64,000 nucleotides of DNA from Io17-Chloro-G2 sp965226915 (lineage in GTDB: Bacteria > Chloroflexota > Dehalococcoidia > Lucifugimonadales > UBA3495): positions 124,001 through 188,000 of the forward strand of contig CBDDEJ010000006.1 in NCBI GenBank assembly GCA_965226915.1. Direction: 5' to 3'. Below the pieces are notes generated by a model. That model saw only the letters and a program-made list of their open reading frames with translations, did not search any database and was not told where the DNA came from. Within the stretch, counting starts at the first letter, position 1; every line of letters starts with the position of its first letter. A program made the translations under genes and the position numbers. Below are positions 34,917 through 42,439 of this stretch, in pieces.

Positions 34917-35276
34917 ATGGAACAAATGGTGGAGATTGCCAAAGACTTGAACTCAACAGAAGTCAGTTGCGCCAGCTGCGGAAGCAACCTGAGACACCGC
35001 TTGAGTTTTGGGTTTAAACCACGGCCAGCCACAGGTTCCACCGATCAACCGGTGGAATCAATCAAGTGCTTCCCCTGCTCCCTGAGGCACCGGCCAATGG
35101 TGAAAAGGTCGTTGATTGCCGCCACCGTAGTGGGGACAATACTGACACTGTTAAACCAAGGCGACACGCTTATTTCAGGCCACTTGAACAATGCCTTGTA
35201 TTGGAAAATCCCGCTTACCTACTGCGTCCCATTTCTGGTCGCTACCTACGGCGCTTTGAGCAGCAACCGTAAGTAA
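34917..35276 (+). CDS. NrtS-like small membrane protein with zinc-ribbon head
   Basis: About 119 residues. The N-terminal half has CASCG and CFPC, a possible split zinc ribbon. The C-terminal half (VKRSLIAATVVGTILTLLNQ, then WKIPLTYCVPFLVATYGAL) contains two hydrophobic helices and matches the pattern of NrtS, a small protein reported in nitrate/nitrite transport in cyanobacteria. ATG at 34917; a TTG at 34908 is too close to the ribosome-like GGGA. The transport role here is inferred from family resemblance. Confidence 0.65.
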   Translation: MEQMVEIAKDLNSTEVSCASCGSNLRHRLSFGFKPRPATGSTDQPVESIKCFPCSLRHRPMVKRSLIAATVVGTILTLLNQGDTLISGHLNNALYWKIPLTYCVPFLVATYGALSSNRK

Positions 35277-35285
35277 CCTGACCCG

Positions 35286-35939
35286 CTAGATGAATTTCCG
35301 AATGACTTCTACGACCTTTCCCCGTATCTCCAGGTTGGCGGCGTCGCAATAGATTGGCTCCATCTGCCTGTTGGCCGGTTGCAAGCGCACCCGGCTCCCT
35401 TCAGGATAATATCTCTTCAGGGTAGCCTCTTCTTCATTTTTTAACCATGCCACAACCATCTCACCCGGCTCAGCCTGTTGCGCGGGTTTAACTACCACGA
35501 CGTCGCCATCGTCGATCAGTGCATCAATCATCGATGTGCCCTTGACTGCCAAACCGTATAGCTTGCCATGCCGCCTTTGTAGTTCCGTGGCGACCTCCAC
35601 CGTGTCAAACTCCGCGCTGGACCAGGCCTCCTCGGTGGAAAAGGCGGGAAGTGGAGCGCCGGCCGCGATGTTGCCGACGATCTGCACCCTCGGCGCCGAA
35701 GACTGGGGCTGGCCCGCGCTGTCCAACAATTCGATTCCCCGGGCCATCTCCGGCCGGCGGTTAAGGTAACCGTCCCGGTCCAAGATTCGGAGGTTGTAAT
35801 CGACCACCGACGTGGAGCTGATGTCGCACGCTTTTTGCACGTCTCTTACTGTAGGAGGAATGCCGTTGTCGGTGATGAATTCTTGGATATAGGCCAAAAT
35901 TCTTTGACGCCTGGGGGGCATCCGTCTTTTAGATGTCAT
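35286..35939 (-). CDS. lexA: SOS-response repressor LexA
   Basis: Represses DNA-damage genes and self-cleaves when RecA filaments form. The N-terminal winged helix (MPPRRQRILAYIQEFI) is followed by a serine-lysine latent protease: cleavage site A93-G94 (NIAAGAPL), nucleophile S136 (GTSMIDALI), base K175 (EATLKRYY). 217 residues. The gene has its own promoter with a GAAC-type box over the start of transcription, pointing to autorepression. Confidence 0.95.
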   Translation of the reverse strand: MTSKRRMPPRRQRILAYIQEFITDNGIPPTVRDVQKACDISSTSVVDYNLRILDRDGYLNRRPEMARGIELLDSAGQPQSSAPRVQIVGNIAAGAPLPAFSTEEAWSSAEFDTVEVATELQRRHGKLYGLAVKGTSMIDALIDDGDVVVVKPAQQAEPGEMVVAWLKNEEEATLKRYYPEGSRVRLQPANRQMEPIYCDAANLEIRGKVVEVIRKFI

Positions 35940-35952
35940 GACAATCCTTTAT

Positions 35953-35965
35953 GAAACAGGTGTTC
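35953..35965 (-). promoter_or_regulatory. Candidate LexA (SOS) box
   Basis: Read on the minus strand it is GAACACCTGTTTC, close to the Gram-positive/Actinobacterial core GAAC-N4-GTTC with one mismatch, and a good palindrome in itself. It lies just downstream of the -10 box of lexA, where it would block transcription. Confidence 0.6.
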
Positions 35966-35972
35966 TGGTAGC

Positions 35973-36001
35973 AGGCTAGCAAAGCGCCCAGCCGCTGTCA
36001 A
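35973..36001 (-). promoter_or_regulatory. Promoter of lexA
   Basis: On the minus strand TTGACA (35996-36001) and TAGCCT (35973-35978) are separated by 17 bases; the start codon is about 35 bases downstream. Confidence 0.6.
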
Positions 36002-36047
36002 CGATGACCTGTCACATCTCCAGCCGAGTTATAAAAGATATCAAAAG

Positions 36048-36076
36048 AAGTCTTACGGCCAGTGGCCGTAAGACTT
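36048..36076 (-). terminator. Intrinsic terminator of rpsT
   Basis: A perfect 13-base-pair stem (AAGTCTTACGGCC and complement) with a 3-base loop; on the minus strand it is followed by CTTTTGA. It lies 43 bases after the rpsT stop codon. Confidence 0.75.
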
Positions 36077-36118
36077 AGTCGGACGAACTCGTTTTGACCA
36101 AAATGGTTTCAGAGAAGG

Positions 36119-36457
36119 TTAAGAGCGCCGCCTAGCTCCTGTGGCGCGGCGTCCACCCTGACGGCCCCTGCCTGTGGCCTGGGCAATGGCCGCATCGGGT
36201 CCGAGTTCGCGGAGCCGGTTAAGTTTGATGGTTAACCGGGATTTTAGGCGGGAGGCGCTATTCTTATGTAAAACACCTTTTTGGACTGCCCGGTCAAGGC
36301 CGCTCAATGCCGCCAAGACCACGGGTTCGGCCAAGGCCACATCCCCAGAATCAACCGATTGCCGGGCATTTGACAGGGTTGACCTGGTCGCTGTGCGGGC
36401 GCTTCGGTTTCTGACGGCGCGCTTTACGGACTGACGCATGGCCTTTTTCGCGGGCAA
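36119..36457 (-). CDS. rpsT: 30S ribosomal protein S20
   Basis: Primary 16S rRNA-binding protein of the small subunit. PAKKAMRQSVKRAVRNRSAR, then SALSNARQ-like RSTLSNARQSVDSGD and KGVLHKNSASRLKSRLTIKLNRL give the three-helix S20 pattern. I place the start at TTG (36455-36457), with a perfect AGGAGG six bases upstream; upstream codons are in frame but unsupported. The protein then has 112 residues, about 25 more than usual, the extra being an Arg/Gly-rich C-terminal tail. Confidence 0.93.
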   Translation of the reverse strand: MPAKKAMRQSVKRAVRNRSARTATRSTLSNARQSVDSGDVALAEPVVLAALSGLDRAVQKGVLHKNSASRLKSRLTIKLNRLRELGPDAAIAQATGRGRQGGRRATGARRRS

Positions 36458-36575
36458 CTTATTCCTCCTGAATCGCTTAACCAAGTCCAGTCCCGGTAAT
36501 TCAATCCAGGGACGGCGCCTGACGTCTTACTTTTGATTCAACCCAGCCAGATTCAAATAGGCGGGGCGTCAAGAT

Positions 36576-36604
36576 ATTATAAACCAACCGAGTCCACTTT
36601 CCAA
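36576..36604 (-). promoter_or_regulatory. Promoter of rpsT
   Basis: On the minus strand TTGGAA (36599-36604) and a perfect TATAAT (36576-36581), 17 bases apart, about 110 bases upstream of the TTG start. Confidence 0.6.
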
Positions 36605-36664
36605 TGATGCACCTCAGAATCAACCTGAGTGATTGGCCCGGGCGATAAACCTAGACATCTAGGC

Positions 36665-38599
36665 CTATACGTCTAGGTTTTTAACGCTGCGGGCGTGGGC
36701 TGCGATGAAGCTTTTGCGGGGAGCAACCACCTCTCCCATAAGCGAGGTGAACACGTCATCCGATTCAACCGGGTCTCCGATCTTAACCAGAAGCATCTGC
36801 CGGGATTCGGGGTCCATGGTGGTTTCCCAGAGTTGGTCCGGGTTCATCTCACCCAACCCTTTGTAACGTTGTAGGTGGATGTTTCTTTGGCCGTTGAGTT
36901 TGGCCACCATTTCGTCCTTCTGCTCGTCGTGGTAGGCATATTGGACGTTGCGCCCGGCCTGGATGCGGTAAAGGGGCGGTTGGGCGATGTACAGGTATCC
37001 GGCGTCAATGAGGGCCTGCATCCGGCGATAGAAGAATGTCAAGATTAACGTTCTGATATGGGAGCCGTCCACGTCGGCGTCGGTCATGATGATGATCTTC
37101 TGATAGCGGACTTTGGTCGGATCGAATTCCTCACCTTCACCGGCGCCCAGGGCGGCGACCATCGCTCTGATTTCCTCGTGTCCCAGGATTTTATCGGGCT
37201 GTTGCAGCACTCGCTCGACATTCAGGATTTTCCCTTTCAGAGGCAAAATGGCCTGGAAGTGCCGGTCTCTTCCCATCTTGGCCGACCCGCCAGCCGACTC
37301 GCCCTCGACGATGTAGAGCTCGGATTTCGCAGGGTCCCGCTCAGCACAGTCGGAAAGTTTTCCGGGCAGGGACGACCCGTCCAGAGCGTTCTTGCGTATC
37401 ACCAGATCTCTGGCCCTTTTAGCAGCCTCCCTGGCCTTTTGGGAGGTCAGACATTTATCAATGACCCGCTTAGCATCGGGCAGGTTCTCTTCCAAGTAGC
37501 GGGCAAGTCCTTCTCCCACCACCGATTCCACTATCCCGCGGACCTCGGCGTTGCCCAGTTTAGTCTTGGTCTGGCCTTCGAATTGAGGGTCGGTCAACTT
37601 GACGCTCACTACCGCGGCCAGCCCTTCTCTAACATCCTCTCCAGTCAAGTTCGTCTGGTCGTCCTTGATGAACCCTTGCTTGCGGGCAAAGTCATTGATC
37701 ACCCGGGTCAGCGCGGACCGGAATCCTGTCAGGTGAGAGCCGCCCTCTTGGGTGTTTATGCAATTGGCGAATGAGAAGACCGTTTCGCTAAATGTATCGT
37801 TGTATTGAACCGCAACCTCAACGGAGGTTTCGTCCACAACTTTTTCGTAATAAAAGGGCAACGCCTGCATCACCTTGCGGTTGCGGTTGAAGTTTCGCAC
37901 CAGATTGGCGATGCCGCCGTCGAAGAAATACACCCGTTGAACGTCGGAATGACGCTCCGCCTCGTGCCAGGGGCTGAAGAAACGGATTTCCAGACCTTTG
38001 TTGAGGAAAGCGATCTCTTTGAAGTGGCTGATCAGAGTCTCGAAATCATATTCGATATTGGGAAATATCTGAGGGTCTGGTTTGAAGGAAATACTGGTCC
38101 CCGTCTCTTGGGTTTTCTCCCCTTTCACCAGTTTGCCTAAGGGTTTACCCCTGGCGTACTCCTGGGAATAATGCCACCCGCCCCGGCGGACCACAGCCTC
38201 CAGGTGCTCCGACAATCCGTTGACCACGGAGCCGCCGACTCCGTGAAGTCCGCCGGTCACCTTGTAAGCCCCTCCGCCGAATTTACCTCCAGCGTGTAGC
38301 GTGGTCATGACCGTTTCCAGAGCCGTCAACCCAGTTGTGGGATGTATGTCGATCGGGATTCCCCGGCCATTGTCGGTAACCTTTATCACGCCATCGGCGT
38401 TTAGGGAAATATCCACAGTGTCGCAATAACCAGCCATGGCTTCGTCCACGGCGTTGTCTAACACTTCATAGATTAGATGATGGAGACCGCGTTGATCGGT
38501 GCTGCCGATGTACATTCCGGGCCGTACCCGGACTGCCTCCAGACCCTCGAGGACCTGGATATCCTTGGCGGTGTAATCCGCCTTTGATTGTTGCTGCAT
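36665..38599 (-). CDS. gyrB: DNA gyrase subunit B
   Basis: ATPase subunit of the supercoiling topoisomerase. GHKL ATPase motifs (EVLDNAVDEAMAGY, DNGRGIPID, GLHGVGGSVVNGLS), transducer QTKTKLGNAEV, TOPRIM motifs EGESAGGSAKMGRDR and MTDADVDGSHIRTL, and the tail QRYKGLGEMNPDQLWETTMD. 644 residues, the short form without the E. coli insert. ATG at 38597-38599 with AGGA upstream. It stands alone, without recF or gyrA nearby. Confidence 0.97.
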   Translation of the reverse strand: MQQQSKADYTAKDIQVLEGLEAVRVRPGMYIGSTDQRGLHHLIYEVLDNAVDEAMAGYCDTVDISLNADGVIKVTDNGRGIPIDIHPTTGLTALETVMTTLHAGGKFGGGAYKVTGGLHGVGGSVVNGLSEHLEAVVRRGGWHYSQEYARGKPLGKLVKGEKTQETGTSISFKPDPQIFPNIEYDFETLISHFKEIAFLNKGLEIRFFSPWHEAERHSDVQRVYFFDGGIANLVRNFNRNRKVMQALPFYYEKVVDETSVEVAVQYNDTFSETVFSFANCINTQEGGSHLTGFRSALTRVINDFARKQGFIKDDQTNLTGEDVREGLAAVVSVKLTDPQFEGQTKTKLGNAEVRGIVESVVGEGLARYLEENLPDAKRVIDKCLTSQKAREAAKRARDLVIRKNALDGSSLPGKLSDCAERDPAKSELYIVEGESAGGSAKMGRDRHFQAILPLKGKILNVERVLQQPDKILGHEEIRAMVAALGAGEGEEFDPTKVRYQKIIIMTDADVDGSHIRTLILTFFYRRMQALIDAGYLYIAQPPLYRIQAGRNVQYAYHDEQKDEMVAKLNGQRNIHLQRYKGLGEMNPDQLWETTMDPESRQMLLVKIGDPVESDDVFTSLMGEVVAPRKSFIAAHARSVKNLDV

Positions 38600-38956
38600 A
38601 TCGTCCTGCTATTAGAAAGATACCGCCGTGGTTGAAACCGAAGTTATACGGAAACAGAAGGCCAATGGTTGGGGTTCGCCGCGGGGTGGGCTGGTGCATG
38701 CCTCAATGGCGCCTAAAAACATTATGTATATAATACCAGATTTAAGCTCGTTTGACGCCTAAAATTTGTCCGAATTTTGAATTTGTCCAGTTTTTGGGCC
38801 AAGATTTGGAGGTGTTTAGCCCCGATTTCTCATTTCACCCTTTTGGGGCCATTCTAAAACCCAGCAAAACTTGATTTCGGCGTTCCGCTGCCTGCTGGAC
38901 ATGATGCTCCGACCGGCGTCGCGGCGTCGCAAAAGATATCTAGCCTGTGGACCCGG
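38600..38956. other. Gene-free stretch upstream of gyrB
   Basis: No supported gene. It holds two direct copies of AATTTGTCC (38763-38771 and 38780-38788), 17 bases apart, and an AT-rich block near 38722-38740 that may carry the gyrB promoter. No convincing -35 hexamer was found. Confidence 0.5.
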
Positions 38957-39628
38957 TCAGGCGGGGAAAACCCTCTGGTATATGCCCGGAGAGCCCTCAG
39001 TGTGGACCATTTGCGGCCGCACTGTTTGGGACCAGGCTGGGGTGGCCGCCGCCGTCCAAGCGGCCCATTCTGGAGATTCGGCGACCTTCTGCGATTCCAT
39101 CTCATGCACTGTCGTGTACTTAGGCTCTCCCATGATGGCTTCAAATCGGCGTCCTCGAATGTAGCCGGGGACCGAATAAGCGGCGGGCAGGCGTTCGTTG
39201 TTGTATGCCTCGTTGAACTGGAAATCCAGCTCCTCTGGCACCGACATCCGCCCCACGAGGATCAGGGGCGCCATCTCCGCCCCGGCAGTCTCCGGAGGCA
39301 CGTTTTGAGGATATATCAGCCGGTATAGGTTGCGTATGTACGTAGTGGCGACCACGCTGGGCGACATGCGCCGGGACCATTCCGTTGGATCGGTCAGCCA
39401 TTTCTGCCATTCGGGAGAAGACCATGCCTCAGGCTCGGCGAGCTCATAGCAAGCCAGATGCTTGGGTCCGCCCTGAAGGGCGACATAGCGGGCGGCGTTG
39501 AGCACGCCGGTGATGCCCAGGCGTTCGGGGATGTGCTCCTCGTTGTACCACCGGTTATACTCGTCCTCCACCTCCGGTGGCACATCGGAGTAAACCATCA
39601 ACAAACCCCGGCCTTTCTTATCCGCCAT
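38957..39628 (-). CDS. EthD/Dabb-like two-repeat ferredoxin-fold protein
   Basis: 223 residues with two similar halves of the dimeric alpha-beta barrel type: LLMVYSDVPPEVEDEYNRWYNEEHIPERL and, later, LILVGRMSVPEELDFQFNEAYNNERLP, each followed by a strand like GVLNAARYVAL and GYIRGRRFEAIMG. The W/N-x-E-H/R-P pattern is that of EthD-related proteins, often linked to breakdown of organics. The catalytic role is unknown. It stands next to a Nudix gene. Confidence 0.65.
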   Translation of the reverse strand: MADKKGRGLLMVYSDVPPEVEDEYNRWYNEEHIPERLGITGVLNAARYVALQGGPKHLACYELAEPEAWSSPEWQKWLTDPTEWSRRMSPSVVATTYIRNLYRLIYPQNVPPETAGAEMAPLILVGRMSVPEELDFQFNEAYNNERLPAAYSVPGYIRGRRFEAIMGEPKYTTVHEMESQKVAESPEWAAWTAAATPAWSQTVRPQMVHTEGSPGIYQRVFPA

Positions 39629-39714
39629 GTCAGTCCTCCATCAGCTATTGCTCACGCTCAAGAAGGTCAAACTCCTACGGTCGAAACCCAGACCCGAAAG
39701 ACCTTGTCTAAGCG

Positions 39715-40152
39715 TCATTCTCCGGGATGGTAATCCACGCCAGTCTTCAGGCTATCCAAGGCATACCAAACGGCATGAAAAAGGGGCTCAGGCAGGTTGT
39801 CCAATGGAAACCAACCAAACTCGGAAAACCCCTCGGGTTCGGCTAGCCTGGGTTCCTGGGGACCAATATCTCCAAGGAATTCGATGTCAACGTAGTGCGT
39901 GTCGTAGGCGATGATGTTGCTGAGACACAGGTAGCGCAAATCGCCGACTTCAACTCCCAACTCTTCCACGGCTTCCCGCCGGGCGCACTCTTCCAAAGTT
40001 TCGCCCGCCTCAAGATGACCGCCGGCCGACGCCCAGGTGTCTTCCCCGTGGGACCCCTGGCGCTTGGCCAAAAAAACCCGGCCATCTCTGACGAAGATCA
40101 CGCCTACCCCCACCTGGGGCCTTCCCATGCCTGCGTCGCTTCCGTCAGCCAT
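39715..40152 (-). CDS. Nudix hydrolase
   Basis: Cleaves nucleoside diphosphates linked to another group. The Nudix box GHLEAGETLEECARREAVEELG is complete (Gx5Ex7REUxEExG). About 145 residues; resembles MutT-like dCTP/8-oxo-dGTP pyrophosphohydrolases (VGVGVIFVRDGRVFLAKRQGSHGEDTW). I chose ATG at 40150-40152; a GTG 21 bases upstream is also possible, and longer readings run into the divergent RidA promoter region. Confidence 0.88.
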   Translation of the reverse strand: MADGSDAGMGRPQVGVGVIFVRDGRVFLAKRQGSHGEDTWASAGGHLEAGETLEECARREAVEELGVEVGDLRYLCLSNIIAYDTHYVDIEFLGDIGPQEPRLAEPEGFSEFGWFPLDNLPEPLFHAVWYALDSLKTGVDYHPGE

Positions 40153-40267
40153 ACCGGCGAGTATACCATTCACACGCGCTCCCCCAGCCGATTTCCACGT
40201 ATAATGGACCCAAACTTTCGCCAGATTTGTCCAGCCAGTCAAGATGATCGAATTGGAGCAGGCAAAC

Positions 40268-40681
40268 ATGCCCGACTTACGCACAATCATCAACCCAACG
40301 ACGGCCACAACCCCCTTGGGCGCTTACTCCCACTCCGTATTGGTTACCCCGGGCAGGTTGCTCTTCATCGCCGGCCAAGTGGCGGTGGACCGGAATGGCA
40401 ACCCGGTGGGCATGGGCGACGTGCAGGCTCAAACGCGGCAGGTGTTCGATAACCTTTCCAACATCCTCAGCGGTGCGGGCGCATCGTTTAGCAACGTTGT
40501 GGAATTCACTACCTACCTGGTTGGAAGGGAATCAGTTCAACCTTTCGTGGAGGCCCGCACCGAGATCTTCCCAACCATTTATCCAGACAAGGATTATCCA
40601 CCCAACACACTGCTGATCATCAGCGGGTTGGTCCGGGAAGAGTTTCTCGTTGAGATTAAAGCTGTAGCCGCCCTCCCCTGA
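40268..40681 (+). CDS. RidA-family enamine/imine deaminase
   Basis: Hydrolyses reactive enamines/imines released by PLP enzymes. 137 residues: TPLGAYSHSVLVTPGRLLFIAGQVAVDRNG, QVFDNLSNILSGAGASFSNVVEFTTYLV and PPNTLLIISGLVREEFLVEIKAVA. The usual catalytic arginine of RidA sits in a P-A-R-x-T-V-type motif; here the matching segment reads PPNTLLIISGLVREE, with the arginine missing from its standard place, so the protein may belong to a non-deaminating subgroup. ATG at 40268 with GGAG nine bases upstream. It precedes an M20 peptidase by 47 bases. Confidence 0.82.
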   Translation: MPDLRTIINPTTATTPLGAYSHSVLVTPGRLLFIAGQVAVDRNGNPVGMGDVQAQTRQVFDNLSNILSGAGASFSNVVEFTTYLVGRESVQPFVEARTEIFPTIYPDKDYPPNTLLIISGLVREEFLVEIKAVAALP

Positions 40682-40728
40682 GCACCAACTCCCATCTTTC
40701 CTGATTCGATTAACGCCTGGAGGCTGCA

Positions 40729-41823
40729 TTGGCTAATAGAGAACGGCTATTGAGTACTCTGGTGGACCTGATCCGAATCGACAGTCCATCGGGAGAGGAG
40801 GATGCCATCGACCTGGAGTTGTCCTCCCGGTTGCAGGCCCTCGGCTGTGAGGTCCGGCACGATTCATTCAACAACATCGTCGCCAAACTGCCTGGTCAAG
40901 GCGAACCCGTGTTGCTTTCCGCCCACATGGACACGGTGGACCCCGGACGCGGCATCAACCCCACGTTGGACAGAGACACGCTGCACTCCGACGGCACGAC
41001 CATTTTGGGAGGCGACTGCAAGGCGGGCTTGGCCATCGTCCTGGAAGCTTTGGCCTCGATAAAGGATTCGGCAAATGGCTTAGCCGGCGCCAACCGGCCC
41101 GTGGAAGTTGTCTTCACCCGCCACGAAGAAGGCGGCTTGGTGGGCGCGCACCATTTGGACTTCAGCCTCTTAAGCGCCAAAGGCGGAGTGATTTTCGACG
41201 GAGAGGGTCCTTCTAGCCGCATCACGGTGGCCGCTCCTTCCCAAAATGTCGTCACCGCCAAAATAAAAGGCCAGGCGGCACATGCCGGGCTTGAACCGGA
41301 AAACGGGATCTCAGCCATCCTCATCGCGGCGGACATCTTGGGCCAGTTGCCTTTGGGCCGCATCGACGATGAAACCACCTCCAACATCGGCCGCATGGAA
41401 GCCGGGCTGAAGCGGAACATAATTCCGGAAGAAGCCTTCTTAGACGGAGAGATCCGCAGCCGCGACAATGCCAAACTGGACCACTACAGCGCGGAATTCC
41501 ACCGCGTATTCGACCAAGCGACCGCCCGTTATCCCGAAGCCCAGATTTCGCTGGACATCACAAACACCTACCAGGCCTATGACATAGACGCCGGCCATCC
41601 CACCATCGCCACCATCGGCAAAGCGCTTACGGACATTGGTTTGACGCCCCAACTCGAGGCCAGCGGCGGCGGCTCCGACGCCAACGTTTTCATCGAAAAG
41701 GGCATCATAGCCGTGCCGGTAGGCATAGGCGTCCAATCGTTCCACACCACTTGGGAGACGGCCAACATCCCCCTGGTGCTGCAGGGCGCCGAGATGTGCG
41801 AGAGGGTAATCCGGGGGGTGTAA
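40729..41823 (+). CDS. M20-family metallopeptidase
   Basis: 364 residues. Two-zinc exopeptidase layout: SAHMDTVDPG, GGDCKAGLAIVLEA, TRHEEGGLVGAHHLD, DGEGPSS, dimerisation domain with KGQAAHAGLEPENGISAIL, and SFHTTWE near the end. It resembles PepT-like tripeptidases and related deacylases. TTG start at 40729-40731 with GGAGG six bases upstream. It is probably co-transcribed with the RidA gene; the substrate is unknown. Confidence 0.88.
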   Translation: MANRERLLSTLVDLIRIDSPSGEEDAIDLELSSRLQALGCEVRHDSFNNIVAKLPGQGEPVLLSAHMDTVDPGRGINPTLDRDTLHSDGTTILGGDCKAGLAIVLEALASIKDSANGLAGANRPVEVVFTRHEEGGLVGAHHLDFSLLSAKGGVIFDGEGPSSRITVAAPSQNVVTAKIKGQAAHAGLEPENGISAILIAADILGQLPLGRIDDETTSNIGRMEAGLKRNIIPEEAFLDGEIRSRDNAKLDHYSAEFHRVFDQATARYPEAQISLDITNTYQAYDIDAGHPTIATIGKALTDIGLTPQLEASGGGSDANVFIEKGIIAVPVGIGVQSFHTTWETANIPLVLQGAEMCERVIRGV

Positions 41824-41908
41824 GCCGTTTAGAGGGTGAGCCACTCGGCTGCGTTCAGGGGAATCGATTGACCGGGCAATCTGGAAGCACCCATAATGGA
41901 TTGAGGTG

Positions 41909-42115
41909 ATGAATTCTCGCAGATACGAGCAGTTACTGGTTAGAATTTCAGCTGCGCGGTCCGACGCCAATATCGAGTTCAACGATCTGCGAAACCTGCC
42001 ACTCCACCTCGGATTCGAGGAGCGCACGCGTGGTAGTCACCACCTATTTAGGAAGGCTGGAATCCCCGAGAGAGTCAACATACAGAGGGATGGTCACCTG
42101 GCGAAAGCATATTAA
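41909..42115 (+). pseudogene. hicA: HicA-type toxin with premature stop codon
   Basis: HicA toxins are small double-stranded-RNA-binding-like mRNA interferases. DLRNLPLHLGFEERTRGSHHLFRKAG carries the family glycine-serine-His active-site block. The frame stops at TAA (42113-42115) after HLAKAY; homologues read KPYQVKQVR here, and the bases after the stop translate as VRQIRSVVLRLQSEESE, ending in a TGA (42167-42169) that overlaps the hicB ATG. A single CAA-to-TAA change therefore appears to have removed the last 17 or so residues. Whether the shortened protein keeps activity is unknown. Confidence 0.8.
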
Positions 42116-42165
42116 GTTCGTCAGATACGGTCAGTGGTTCTGAGACTTCAATCAGAGGAGTCGGA

Positions 42166-42381
42166 ATGATGCCAAAATACGAAATAATCATCTACTGGAG
42201 TGCGGAAGACCTAATCTTCGTTGCCGAGGTTCCTGAACTTTCCGGATGCATTGCCCACTGGGACAGCCACGAAGGCGCCCTCACCAATGTCAAAGACGCC
42301 GTCCATCTGTGGATCGATACCGCCCGAGAATTCGGCGACCCGGTGCCTGAGCCTAAGGGCCGCCGGCTGATGTTAGCCTAG
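42166..42381 (+). CDS. hicB: HicB-type antitoxin
   Basis: 71 residues: KYEIIIYWSAEDLIFVAEVPELSGCIAHWDSHEGALTNVKDAVHLWID is the partial RNase-H-like fold of HicB antitoxins, which bind and block HicA. It has no C-terminal DNA-binding domain, as in many short HicB proteins. Its ATG overlaps the original stop codon of hicA, so the two were once translationally coupled. Two adjacent ATG codons follow GAGGAG. Confidence 0.85.
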   Translation: MMPKYEIIIYWSAEDLIFVAEVPELSGCIAHWDSHEGALTNVKDAVHLWIDTAREFGDPVPEPKGRRLMLA

Positions 42382-42439
42382 CCACCTCAATACCAACCAA
42401 TCCAGCGGCTCCCAACCAACCGCAGGCTAGGAGTGAACC

